The translations under genes were made by a program, and so were the position numbers. DNA of 64,000 nucleotides from an uncultured Lachnospiraceae bacterium (GTDB lineage Bacteria > Bacillota > Clostridia > Lachnospirales > Lachnospiraceae). Shown here one piece after another: positions 35,139-44,637 of the stretch. Below the pieces are notes generated by a model, which made no database searches, was not told where the DNA came from, and worked only from the letters and a program-made list of their open reading frames with translations. The stretch covers positions 1 through 64,000 of the forward strand of contig CAJTJZ010000007.1 of NCBI GenBank assembly GCA_910576895.1, in the 5' to 3' direction. Numbering within the stretch: position 1 is the stretch's first letter; each line of letters begins with the position of its first letter.

Positions 35139-35220
35139 TTTTATAATATCGAAAAAAAAGAATATAATTATGATATGATTTATTTAATATTATTTTATAT
35201 AGAAGAAAGGAAGGAACGCT

Positions 35221-35565
35221 ATGCCATTTATTAATGCAAAAGTAACAGTAAAAATGAGTGAGGAAAAGAAGGAAACAATAAAAGAAAAACTTGGAAAAGC
35301 AATTTCTACAATTCCGGGAAAGTCGGAAAGCTGGCTAATGGTTGGCTTTGAGGATTCTTATGATTTATATTTTCAGGGAAATAAAAATGCAGAAAGTGCT
35401 TTTATTGAAGTGAAAGTATTTGGTGGAGCATCTTCTAGTGTTTATAATAAAATGACAGGGCAGCTTTGTAGTATTTTTGAAGAAGAACTTGGAATTCCTG
35501 CCAATCGAATTTATATAAAATACGAGGCAGTTGCTGATTGGGGCTGGAATGGAAGCAATCTTTAA
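35221..35565 (+). CDS. MIF-like tautomerase family protein
   Basis: The 114-residue protein has the size and fold pattern of macrophage migration inhibitory factor: the N-terminal Pro2 that acts as catalytic base, M-P-F-I-N-A-K-V, then K-E-K-L-G-K-A-I-S, W-L-M-V-G-F and C-terminal I-P-A-N-R-I-Y-I-K-Y. In bacteria the natural substrate is unknown. There is no export signal. The start follows GGAAGGAA and a terminator follows the gene, so it is its own unit. Confidence 0.88.
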   Translation: MPFINAKVTVKMSEEKKETIKEKLGKAISTIPGKSESWLMVGFEDSYDLYFQGNKNAESAFIEVKVFGGASSSVYNKMTGQLCSIFEEELGIPANRIYIKYEAVADWGWNGSNL

Positions 35566-35620
35566 TAAGCACAGATTTGCTATTCTTTGATGTAATCATT
35601 TATTATATATACAAAAAAAT

Positions 35621-35662
35621 AAAAATACTGTTGTTAATTTATAGCAGTATTTTTGTTTTTTT
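35621..35662 (+). terminator. terminator after the MIF-like gene
   Basis: Arms AAAAATACTG and CAGTATTTTT are followed by GTTTTTTT. Confidence 0.8.
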
Positions 35663-35822
35663 ATTGGAAAATTTTATCAGATCCTAGAAATTTATGGATT
35701 CCTTACGGAAATGACAAATTTTTGTTACATTTCGCTCATAATATAATACGGAATTTAATTATATTTATTATATAGAAAAGATAGAATAAAAGCAGGCAAG
35801 CTTAGGAAGGAAGAAAGAAGAC

Positions 35823-38800
35823 GTGGCGGTATTTAAGATGGATTTAGAACAGAGAAGAAAAAGAGAAGAAAAAGGAAAGAGAAATATAGGAAATAAGCTT
35901 TGCTTTATGGTATTGTTTCTTTTTTTTGTATGTACAGGAAAGACGGTATATGCAGCAGAAGCAACACTGCGAATTATTTCAACAACTGATTTGCATAATC
36001 AATTATCTGTAGAATATTATGATAATGCAGGAGAAAAGTCAAAAGGAAGTCTGGCAAAAGTATCTACCTTAATTAAAGAAGCACGTGCTTCTTTAGTAAC
36101 AGGAAGTTCCGTTACAGTAGATGTAGGTGATACTATTTATGGCTATGGTAGTGACTATATTTATGAAAATGATAATGACGCTGTACAGCCAATGTATGCA
36201 GCTATGAAAGAAATTGGATATGATGCGATTACATTAGGAAATCATGATTTTGATTATGGTGTTCCTTATATTAAGAAACAGATAGAAAAATCAGGATTTT
36301 ATAATATTTGTACTGTGGCAAATGTATTTGATGCAGTTACAAAAAAAAGAACATGGAAAAATTATATTATGGTAACAAAACAATGTCTTGCTACCGATGG
36401 AAATTCTTATCCAGTAGATATTGCAATTATTGGTGTAACACGTCCTGCACTGTCCAATTACAGTACCCATACAGGAGAACTGACAACAGAAGATATGGTG
36501 GAACAGACAAAGGAGCAAGCGAAACTTGCAAAAGAAAATGGTGCAGATGTTGTTCTTGTGATTGCACATACTGGGATTGGTTCAGAAAATCCAGAACCTT
36601 TTAGTGAAAATATGGGATATGCCTTAGCAGGGCTTTCTGATGTAGATGCTGTTATGTGTGGACATCTTCATGAGAATTTTCCATCAACAAGTAATAATTC
36701 CGCAAAATATTATGATCTTGCAGATGTAGATGAAAAGACAGGATTGATGAGAAATAAGCCTGTAATTATGATTCAAGATAGGGGTCGTGGGATTGGTGTT
36801 GCTGATTTAACTTTAAAGATAGCGAAAGATGGGGCTGTTAATGTTGCAGGAGCAACAAGTTCTAAAATTGTTTATTGTAATAAGAATACACAAGAAGATC
36901 CTGCTATTTTAAAATATAAATCATTATTTGATGAAAAAATTAAGAATACTTATAAAGAAAGTTTTGTAACATTAGAAGATGGAGAAAATATTCAAAATTA
37001 TTTTGGTTATTTGGAGGATAATGCTGCTATTCAACTGAATAATGAATGTAAAATCAGAGAGGGTTTGATGTTTCAAGCAGAACGGGATAATGCTTATAAA
37101 TCCTATCCTATTATTGCCGCAAGTAATTATAAAAAGACAGGTTCAGAAGGAATTGATGATTATGTTACAATTAATGGTTTTTTAACGATGAAAGATCTTT
37201 TGGGAATACAAACATATAATCGTGATTATCTTATGATTTATCGTATTTCTGGTACACAATTAAAAGAATGGTTGGAATGGATTGCCAGTATTTATGGATA
37301 TTGGGATAATGCAGCTTCTTTTTCTGATACTTCCATGCAAAGCATTTTATCAAGTAGAGGATTACAGTCACTACAATCTTCTTTATGGATTGAGGATTGG
37401 AAAAATTTTACTGTTTTTGATGGCGTTGAGTATGAATTTAATATGTCAAATGCTCCAAAATATAACCGTTATGGGGAAGTTATGAATGCTTCTTCTAGTC
37501 GTGTATCAAAACTTACGTATAATGGACAGGCAGTAGCAGATGATATGCAGTTTTTACTTGTAATAGAAAGAAACCTTATTTATAATAATCCTGTGGTTGG
37601 TGCTGAAATTTTAAATCAGAGAGTGAAAAATACACGTACTTATTTTGTAAATGATTTAAAGGATTATGTCGTAGAATTAGATAAGTTTGGAAAATTAAAG
37701 CCATCTTGTGATAATAACTGGAATGTTACTATGAATGCAGGGGACAATTACTTAATTCGTTCTACGATTAATTCAAAAGAAGTGGCAAAAGAGAAAAGCT
37801 GGTATAAAGAGATATTAGCAGAAACAGCAGAATTTGTTTATTATCAAGCAAAATTTGATGGAATGGCACAAGCAGATACTTCTGGACCAACGCTTGTGAT
37901 TGGCTCTACAAATAAGATAAAGACAAATCGTGATATTTTTATTGCTGTACAGGCAACGGATAAATCTGGTATTGCTTCTTTACAATATGCAAAGGGAGAG
38001 TATAGTGCAGGAGATAGCATTTGGAATTTTGGCAGTGCAGGAACAATTTCTGGTTCAGGTTTTTCAGTTACAGAAAATGGAACATATTCTGTTATGGCAA
38101 GAGATACACAAGGAAATGCTACTGTAAAATATATTACAATTAATAATTTGGATAAAACTATTTTGCAAGTACCAGAATTGGAATCTTATACAAATAAGAA
38201 AAGCGGTATTTCAGGATATGCAGAACCGCTTGCGACTGTTTATGTAGAACTTGGTGATGTAACTTATACAACAGTAGTGGCAGATACTGGCACTTTTTTC
38301 TGTGAACTTCCTCATCAGGATTCTGGCACAAAACTTTCTGTTTATGTCATGGATGACAGTGGCCGTCGTAGTGATAAAGTGGAAGTTGTAACAGGACATA
38401 CAGGGCCAAATTATCCAAGTGTAGAAGGATTAGATAATAAATCAAAATATATTACAGGGCAATTAAATAATGAATCATATTGTCAAATTTTTGCAGTGAT
38501 TGGCACAAAGGTTTATGTTAGTAAAAATGGTGGTAAGGAAGCATATATTGCATCTACCAAATATAGCACTTCCAAAACGATTGTAGAAACAGCATATAAA
38601 GAAACAAATGGCAGCTTTAGTTTAAAGGTTGCAGTACAGAATGCAAATAAAGATGTGAAAGTATTTGCTGTAGATACGATTGGACGTGTTAGTGCAGTAA
38701 ATAATTTTAAAGTAGAAGAAGTAGCACCAAATAAACCAACGATTTATAAGGTTTCTGATGCAGAACAGGTAGTTTATGGAAAAATTTCAAGTCCTGTTTC

Positions 38801-39818
38801 TGGCAGTGCTTATACAATAGATATGCAAGTAGATGCACAAACGTATACGTATGATATGATTTCTGATCAAAATGGATATTTTGAAATACCAGTAGAGAAT
38901 TTGCAGGAAGGAATGGAGGTTTCCGTAACAGTATCCGATACTGTAGAAGGACAAGTGCGTACTAGTGCAAAGACAACAACGGAAGTAGTGACTTGTGCAA
39001 GTTATGCAGGTGTTTATGGCTATATTGATTTTGATGAAGTAACAGATAAAACAACAGCATTAACAGGACGAATCCTGCAATCTGGCTATGAAAAAGTGTT
39101 TATTAAATTAAATGAACAGCATTATACCTTACCATTAGATGAAAATAGACAATTCCGCCTTGATTTAGAGCAGCAGCTTACTCCGGGAACAAAAATTTAT
39201 GCTGTACTTCGTGAAAATCAAGGAAAGCTGACAGATACAGCAATTATTTCTGTAGAAAAAGCACCAGCATTACAGCCAACCGTATTAACAGCATTTATTT
39301 ATAATACAACAAAGACGGTACAGATTGTTAGTGAGGAAGATTGTACTGCCTATGTAAAAATTGGTGATCAAACCTTCACTTGTGATACACCAAAAGAAGA
39401 TGAATTTTATGGCGGATATGTATATAATGTAAAAGTAAAAAATATTTCTGCAAGAGAAGATATTGTAATCTATATGTTGAATGATGCTGGAAAGAGTAAG
39501 CAGGTATTTGGCACAGTAAAGGGGAAAAAACCAGAAATTCGTTCTCTAAAAAAGATTACATACAAGCAGAAAAAATTAGAAGGACGTGTAGGGCTTTATT
39601 TATCACCAGATTCTGAAGCAAAAAATGTAACAGCAAAAACAACAAATACAAAAGTTTATGCAAAAACTGGCGGAAAACAATATGTTGGAACAGTAAAGAA
39701 GGACGGAAAATTTAAGATTAAATTCCCAGCAAAAATGAAGTCAGGAAAGAAAATTAAGGTATGGGCAGTTAATGACTTTGGTGGCAAGGGAAAAGTAGTC
39801 ATTACGACAGTAAAATAA
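35823..39818 (+). CDS. secreted 5'-nucleotidase/cyclic phosphodiesterase with Ig-like repeats
   Basis: The 1331-residue protein is a calcineurin-type metallophosphatase that releases phosphate from nucleotides outside the cell. Residues 1-45 are a signal peptide ending T-V-Y-A-A-E. The metal site shows S-T-T-D-L-H-N, V-D-V-G-D, L-G-N-H-D-F-D and C-G-H-L-H; the 5'-nucleotidase C-terminal domain follows (about 420-620). The last 650 residues look like four to six Ig-like or carboxypeptidase-regulatory-type repeats. There is no LPXTG motif; the C-terminus is lysine-rich. The start is GTG, fitting the AGGAAGGAAG site. Typical relatives are 500-700 residues without the repeats. Confidence 0.88.
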   Translation: MAVFKMDLEQRRKREEKGKRNIGNKLCFMVLFLFFVCTGKTVYAAEATLRIISTTDLHNQLSVEYYDNAGEKSKGSLAKVSTLIKEARASLVTGSSVTVDVGDTIYGYGSDYIYENDNDAVQPMYAAMKEIGYDAITLGNHDFDYGVPYIKKQIEKSGFYNICTVANVFDAVTKKRTWKNYIMVTKQCLATDGNSYPVDIAIIGVTRPALSNYSTHTGELTTEDMVEQTKEQAKLAKENGADVVLVIAHTGIGSENPEPFSENMGYALAGLSDVDAVMCGHLHENFPSTSNNSAKYYDLADVDEKTGLMRNKPVIMIQDRGRGIGVADLTLKIAKDGAVNVAGATSSKIVYCNKNTQEDPAILKYKSLFDEKIKNTYKESFVTLEDGENIQNYFGYLEDNAAIQLNNECKIREGLMFQAERDNAYKSYPIIAASNYKKTGSEGIDDYVTINGFLTMKDLLGIQTYNRDYLMIYRISGTQLKEWLEWIASIYGYWDNAASFSDTSMQSILSSRGLQSLQSSLWIEDWKNFTVFDGVEYEFNMSNAPKYNRYGEVMNASSSRVSKLTYNGQAVADDMQFLLVIERNLIYNNPVVGAEILNQRVKNTRTYFVNDLKDYVVELDKFGKLKPSCDNNWNVTMNAGDNYLIRSTINSKEVAKEKSWYKEILAETAEFVYYQAKFDGMAQADTSGPTLVIGSTNKIKTNRDIFIAVQATDKSGIASLQYAKGEYSAGDSIWNFGSAGTISGSGFSVTENGTYSVMARDTQGNATVKYITINNLDKTILQVPELESYTNKKSGISGYAEPLATVYVELGDVTYTTVVADTGTFFCELPHQDSGTKLSVYVMDDSGRRSDKVEVVTGHTGPNYPSVEGLDNKSKYITGQLNNESYCQIFAVIGTKVYVSKNGGKEAYIASTKYSTSKTIVETAYKETNGSFSLKVAVQNANKDVKVFAVDTIGRVSAVNNFKVEEVAPNKPTIYKVSDAEQVVYGKISSPVSGSAYTIDMQVDAQTYTYDMISDQNGYFEIPVENLQEGMEVSVTVSDTVEGQVRTSAKTTTEVVTCASYAGVYGYIDFDEVTDKTTALTGRILQSGYEKVFIKLNEQHYTLPLDENRQFRLDLEQQLTPGTKIYAVLRENQGKLTDTAIISVEKAPALQPTVLTAFIYNTTKTVQIVSEEDCTAYVKIGDQTFTCDTPKEDEFYGGYVYNVKVKNISAREDIVIYMLNDAGKSKQVFGTVKGKKPEIRSLKKITYKQKKLEGRVGLYLSPDSEAKNVTAKTTNTKVYAKTGGKQYVGTVKKDGKFKIKFPAKMKSGKKIKVWAVNDFGGKGKVVITTVK

Positions 39819-40013
39819 TCAATATAGTAAAAATATAAAAAAGTATTTGTGAAGCTATGGAATTTATGATATAATAAATAAGGCATAAAATAATCATAAG
39901 AAATGGAAGCTTCTTAAAGACGTTATCACAAAATTATTAATAAATATAAAAAAGATGGATTATTTATTTAATGCCTATGATAGAAAATGATAGGTATGTA
40001 TTAAAAAATTTTA

Positions 40014-40048
40014 TGGGAATGGCCGTAGGATGGACATTCCCATTTTTA
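40014..40048 (+). terminator. hairpin before glgB
   Basis: Arms TGGGAATG and CATTCCCA are followed by TTTTT. It lies 30 bases before glgB, so it either ends transcripts from the nucleotidase gene or forms a leader hairpin of glgB. Confidence 0.65.
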
Positions 40049-40078
40049 AAATAATTAAGAAGAAAAGAGAGGGATAGT

Positions 40079-42475
40079 ATGCAAAAGGAATTAGAAAAGT
40101 GGATTAGTAAATTATGGATGTCAGAATTACTTTCAGGAAAATGTAAACGGCCGGGGAAATTTTTAGGAAAACATCGAATTGAGAATGGACAAGCAATTGT
40201 AACATATCGTCCATGTGCTTGGGGTGTGAAATTGATAGGAACACTAAAAAATGGAAAACAGTGTGAATCTTGGCTGGATCGCATTGGGGATTCCGATTTA
40301 TTTGGACGATATTTTGAAGGTGCTATTTTTGAAGAATATGAACTAGAATATCAATTTGGAGAGGATGATTATTATCGTACTATCGATCCTTATTGTTTTC
40401 CGGGACTTTTAACAGATGATGAGTTATATCTTTTTACGCAGGGAAAGAATTATCATATTTATGAAAAATTTGGGGCACATCCTATGACAATCTATGGTGT
40501 AGAAGGAACTTATTTTGCAGTTTGGGCACCAAATGCAAGGGCTGTACAGCTTGTTGGAGATTTTAACTTTTGGGATGGACGTATTCATCAGATGAATGAA
40601 GTGGAAAATTCTGGCGTATATGAATTATTTGTGCCAAATGCGAAAGAGGGGATGGCTTATAAATATCAAATTTTAACAGGAGATGGCGAATTTATTATGA
40701 AAGCTGATCCTTATGCAAATAGAGGAGAACTTCGCCCAAAAAATGCTTCGGTGATTGCAGATATTGAGCATTATCCATGGACAGATCAGGAATGGATAAG
40801 CAATCGACAAAAGGAAAATCGGGATAGTTTACGAAAAAAACCAATGAGTATTTATGAAGTGCATCCCGGCTCTTGGAGAAAAGTGAGAGATGAGGAGGAA
40901 AATGGAGGACTTTCTTATCGGGAACTTGCTCATCAGCTTGCAGATTATGTGATTGAAATGGGATATACACATATTGAATTAATGGGAATTGCAGAACATC
41001 CTTTTGATGGTTCTTGGGGATATCAAGTAACGGGATATTATGCACCAACAAGCCGTTATGGTACACCAAAGGACTTTATGTATTTTGTGGATTATATGCA
41101 TTCTCATGGAATTTCTGTTATTCTTGACTGGGTGCCAGCACATTTTCCAAAAGATGCTCATGGTTTAGCAAGATTTGATGGAAAGCCATTGTATGAGCAT
41201 CCAGATAAAAGACGTGGAGAACATCCGCATTGGGGTACTTACATATTTAATTATGAAAAAAAGGAAGTAGAAAATTTTATTATTGCAAATGCTTTTTTCT
41301 GGTTAGAAAAATATCATATTGATGGTTTAAGGGTAGATGCGGTTGCTTCTATGTTATATCTGGATTATGGTAAAAATGATGGGGAATGGCTGCCAAATGA
41401 ATTTGGTGGTAAGGAAAATATTGGTGCAATGAATATGCTTAATCACTTAAATGGGGAATTAGAAAAACAAATTCCGGGGGCAATGATGATAGCAGAAGAA
41501 TCTACTTCTTGGGAAGGAGTGACAGCACCAGCGGGATTTGCAGGACTTGGATTTTTATATAAATGGAATATGGGATGGATGAATGATTTCTTATCTTATA
41601 TTAGCCTTGATCCATATTTTAGAAAGTATCATCATGGGCAATTGACATTTAGTATGGTATATGCCTATAAAGAAAACTTTATTTTGGTACTTTCTCATGA
41701 TGAAGTAGTACATGGCAAACATTCTTTGATTAATAAAATGCCGGGTGAGTATGAGGATAAATTTGCTAATCTTAGAACAGCATATGCCTTTTTCTATGGA
41801 CATCCGGGGAAAAAGTTATTATTTATGGGACAAGAATTTGCACAGTTTGATGAATGGAGTGAAAAACATCAGCTTGATTGGAGACTTCTTGGTGAAACAA
41901 AAAATATGGAGATGCAGCGTTTTATAAAAGCATTAAATCATCTATATGTAAAATATGATGCTTTATATTATAATGATTATGAAGAAATTGGTTTTGAATG
42001 GATGGGCTGTGATGATAGCGAAAGAAGTATTGTTTCTTTTGTAAGGCGTGGAAGTACAGAAAACAGGCAATTATTATTTGTATGTAATTTCACTCCAGTC
42101 GTAAGAGAAAATTATCGTTGTGGTGTTCCTTGCCTCGGATATTATCATGAAATATTAAATTCCGATCGAAGTGAATTTGGTGGGCATAATATTGTAAATT
42201 TAGAACCAATTGATGCAGAACTTATATCATGTGATCATAGAGAGGCTTCTATTGAATTTACCTTGCCGGGACTTGCTGTTGTTGTATTTGAATATGATAG
42301 TAGAAAAGAAGTTGTGGAACAAGCAGAGAAACGTGCAGAGAAAAAACGAAAAGAAATGGAGATTTTGGAACAGAAACTTTTAGAGAAAAAGAAGTTAGAG
42401 GAGGAAAAAAAGCAGGAGGCTTCGGAAAATCAGAAAGATCAGAAGGGAGAAGATGCAAATGAGCTGCATTTTTGA
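40079..42475 (+). CDS. glgB: 1,4-alpha-glucan branching enzyme with charged tail
   Basis: GlgB makes the alpha-1,6 branches of glycogen. The 798-residue protein has the N-terminal and CBM48 modules (about 20-230; Y-F-A-V-W-A-P-N-A), the GH13 barrel with D-G-L-R-V-D-A-V-A-S-M-L (nucleophile Asp), I-A-E-E-S-T (acid Glu) and L-S-H-D-E-V, and a C-terminal beta domain. The last 60 residues are almost all K, E, Q and A (coiled coil) and are not part of the normal enzyme. A GAGAGGGAT site precedes the start. No other glycogen gene is nearby. Confidence 0.95.
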   Translation: MQKELEKWISKLWMSELLSGKCKRPGKFLGKHRIENGQAIVTYRPCAWGVKLIGTLKNGKQCESWLDRIGDSDLFGRYFEGAIFEEYELEYQFGEDDYYRTIDPYCFPGLLTDDELYLFTQGKNYHIYEKFGAHPMTIYGVEGTYFAVWAPNARAVQLVGDFNFWDGRIHQMNEVENSGVYELFVPNAKEGMAYKYQILTGDGEFIMKADPYANRGELRPKNASVIADIEHYPWTDQEWISNRQKENRDSLRKKPMSIYEVHPGSWRKVRDEEENGGLSYRELAHQLADYVIEMGYTHIELMGIAEHPFDGSWGYQVTGYYAPTSRYGTPKDFMYFVDYMHSHGISVILDWVPAHFPKDAHGLARFDGKPLYEHPDKRRGEHPHWGTYIFNYEKKEVENFIIANAFFWLEKYHIDGLRVDAVASMLYLDYGKNDGEWLPNEFGGKENIGAMNMLNHLNGELEKQIPGAMMIAEESTSWEGVTAPAGFAGLGFLYKWNMGWMNDFLSYISLDPYFRKYHHGQLTFSMVYAYKENFILVLSHDEVVHGKHSLINKMPGEYEDKFANLRTAYAFFYGHPGKKLLFMGQEFAQFDEWSEKHQLDWRLLGETKNMEMQRFIKALNHLYVKYDALYYNDYEEIGFEWMGCDDSERSIVSFVRRGSTENRQLLFVCNFTPVVRENYRCGVPCLGYYHEILNSDRSEFGGHNIVNLEPIDAELISCDHREASIEFTLPGLAVVVFEYDSRKEVVEQAEKRAEKKRKEMEILEQKLLEKKKLEEEKKQEASENQKDQKGEDANELHF

Positions 42476-42568
42476 AACATTTCTTGACATATTTCTTGAC
42501 ATGGTAGAAATATTTTTTGATCTATTGATAAATAAAGGGAAAGTAAAACGAAAAAGAAAAGAAGGAAA

Positions 42569-43456
42569 ATGAAAAAGATAATTCGTGTTGGCAGCCGTGA
42601 CAGTCGCCTTGCTATTATTCAGGCAGAGCTTATTATGGCAAAGATAAAAAAAGCACATCCAGAGCTTGCCTTAGAACTTGTAACAATGAAAACAACAGGT
42701 GATAAAATTCTTGATAGACGTTTGGAAGATATTGGTGGAAAAGGATTATTTGTAAAAGAGCTGGATAGGGCACTTCTTGATGGCAGAATTGATATTTCTG
42801 TTCATAGTCTAAAAGATGTACCAATGGAAATTTCAAAAGAACTTCCATTGGTAGCGTTTTCAAAACGGGAAGATCCTAGAGATGCTGTAATTATAAAAAC
42901 AGAATATAGTGAAATAAAACTTGATGGCATTATGGGAACTTCAAGTAGAAGGCGTATCATTCAATTAAAACAACGATATCAGAAAATGAGATTTCAGACA
43001 ATTCGTGGAAATTTACAGACAAGACTACGAAAATTAGAGGAAGAATCTTTTGATCAGATTGTACTGGCAGCAGCAGGGCTAAAGCGGCTTAGAATGCAGG
43101 AGAAAATATTTCATATCTTTTCACCAGAAGAAATCATTCCTGCTGCTGGACAGGGAATTTTAGCAGTACAAACAAGAACAGGAAATAAAGTATCCTTTTT
43201 TCTTGATTGTATTAAAGATCAAAAATCGGAAATTGCTGCTCTTGCAGAAAGAAGTTTTGTAAAAGCATTACAAGGAGGATGTAGTTCTCCAATAGCTGCT
43301 TATGCACAAATAGCAGGAACGGAACTAAAACTACTTGGATTCTATGCTAAGGAAAAAGAAGAAACTTATAGAAAGGATAGTATTGTCGGTTCAATAGAAT
43401 GTGCAGAAAAAATAGGAGAAAAACTAGCAGAAAAAATCAGAAAAGATTTAAACTAA
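42569..43456 (+). CDS. hemC: porphobilinogen deaminase (hydroxymethylbilane synthase)
   Basis: HemC condenses four porphobilinogens to hydroxymethylbilane in tetrapyrrole synthesis. The 295-residue protein has G-S-R-D-S-R-L-A, G-G-K-G-L-F-V-K-E, H-S-L-K-D-V-P, G-T-S-S-R-R-R, R-G-N-L-Q-T-R and A-L-Q-G-G-C-S-S-P with Cys238, which holds the dipyrromethane cofactor. All catalytic residues are present. The start follows AGAAGGA. It stands alone 93 bases after glgB; the rest of the pathway is not in the window. A cobalamin or sirohaem role is more likely than haem in an anaerobe, as inference. Confidence 0.94.
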   Translation: MKKIIRVGSRDSRLAIIQAELIMAKIKKAHPELALELVTMKTTGDKILDRRLEDIGGKGLFVKELDRALLDGRIDISVHSLKDVPMEISKELPLVAFSKREDPRDAVIIKTEYSEIKLDGIMGTSSRRRIIQLKQRYQKMRFQTIRGNLQTRLRKLEEESFDQIVLAAAGLKRLRMQEKIFHIFSPEEIIPAAGQGILAVQTRTGNKVSFFLDCIKDQKSEIAALAERSFVKALQGGCSSPIAAYAQIAGTELKLLGFYAKEKEETYRKDSIVGSIECAEKIGEKLAEKIRKDLN

Positions 43457-43696
43457 AATAGAAATAAATTTTAGTTTAGATTTTATTAAATAATATTTTT
43501 TATAGTTTTAATTTTGCTGTTTTTGATTAAAAATTGGGATAGATGATTGATGTCGATAACAAAAACAATAGATTCTTAGCACTTTGAAGTTGCATCATTC
43601 GAATAAATAGCACCTGTAGATTGGTTGCAGCCTGTCAGAGGAAATACTATACTGAATATACATTGCAGTGCAGGAAAATGAGAGAAGAATCAAAGG

Positions 43697-43730
43697 CAGA
43701 CAAATTTGCCCGGGCAAAAGAGTTTGTCTG
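43697..43730. promoter_or_regulatory. hairpin before the Xre/GyrI regulator
   Basis: Outer arms CAGACAAA and TTTGTCTG enclose a second stem TTTGCCC-GGGCAAA. The dyad ends 20 bases before the proposed ATG at 43750. It is either an operator for the regulator or an mRNA leader structure. It argues against the longer reading frame that starts at 43621. Confidence 0.55.
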
Positions 43731-43749
43731 GAAAGGTATAGGTATTTCT

Positions 43750-44418
43750 ATGAGTTTTGGAAAAAATTTGCAGTTTTTGAGACATCTGAGAGGTAATATG
43801 ACACAGGAGGATTTGGCTGAAAAAATGAATATCACTCGTCAAACCGTATCGAAATGGGAACTGGATATGGTGCAGCCCGAAATGGACAAGGCAATAGAGC
43901 TTTGCAGACTATTCAATTGCTCACTGGATAACTTGTTCCGCGATGATATGGTCGCTTGTAGTGAAGCATATACAAATTTGCGTATTGAGACTGTTCCGGC
44001 TTTCCGCTATATAAAGTATGCCGTTATAAGTGGCGACCCGGAGAGTGACGCTATAGACAGAGTACGTTCCATTGCCCATAAATGCGGTGTGGGCAATCCT
44101 CGTGTCATTGGCTGGGATTTTCCAAATGTGTCACAGGAGCAAATCAATGTTTTCAATATGCATGGTTATGAAGCGGCATGGATACTGCCTGACGGGGTCG
44201 TCCCTTCTGATATGGAAGTACATGAACAAGCAGCCCATAAATATGCAGCAGTACACATTGGAGAGTCTTTTGAAAATCCATTTGTGAGTATTCCCAATGC
44301 CTATAAAACGCTTATGGAGTATATGCGTGTGAACGGTCTGGAGCATATGGATAAGAATGTTATTCCTTGCTTTGAAACTGACGGAGAGAGTATGGACATT
44401 TATATTGCCTGTAAGTAG
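43750..44418 (+). CDS. Xre-type regulator with GyrI-like effector domain
   Basis: The 222-residue protein joins an N-terminal Xre helix-turn-helix (residues 1-65; M-T-Q-E-D-L-A-E-K-M-N-I-T-R-Q-T-V-S-K-W-E) to a C-terminal GyrI/AraC-effector-like domain (about 80-220; F-R-Y-I-K-Y-A-V, V-I-G-W-D-F-P and I-P-N-A-Y-K-T-L). The DNA is richer in G and C and uses other codons (CTG, GCC, CCC) than its neighbours, which suggests transfer. The ATG at 43750 follows GGAAAGGTATAGG. The following 200 bases hold a decayed fragment. Confidence 0.8.
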   Translation: MSFGKNLQFLRHLRGNMTQEDLAEKMNITRQTVSKWELDMVQPEMDKAIELCRLFNCSLDNLFRDDMVACSEAYTNLRIETVPAFRYIKYAVISGDPESDAIDRVRSIAHKCGVGNPRVIGWDFPNVSQEQINVFNMHGYEAAWILPDGVVPSDMEVHEQAAHKYAAVHIGESFENPFVSIPNAYKTLMEYMRVNGLEHMDKNVIPCFETDGESMDIYIACK

Positions 44419-44495
44419 TGCAAATATGGCAGAATATAACAAAGGATTAATGAATGATGGAATTAGCAAAAGTCAGACATGACATACATTGATAA

Positions 44496-44620
44496 TAAAT
44501 AGTATTTTCAAACGTGCATTTGACAGTGACATTGTCTTTGGAGTGCCTTCAAAAGGAGATTGGCTCGGATATATGTCCGTAGATTTTTATATTAAGATGG
44601 CAAAGGCGAATCATTTATAA
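44496..44620 (+). pseudogene. unidentified C-terminal protein fragment
   Basis: One frame reads I-F-K-R-A-F-D-S-D-I-V-F-G-V-P-S and ends W-L-G-Y-M-S-V-D-F-Y-I-K-M-A-K-A-N-H-L before TAA at 44618-44620. The codon use matches the Xre/GyrI gene just upstream, so both probably came together. No start codon is present, so it is a remnant. I do not recognise the family. Confidence 0.4.
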
Positions 44621-44637
44621 ATTAAGGAGTGATTTTC

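Noticed and set aside
43621..43749. N-terminal extension of the Xre/GyrI regulator
   Set aside because: The extension would be encoded by a double-stem dyad; a start at 43750 with GGAAAGG before it places the helix-turn-helix at the normal position.
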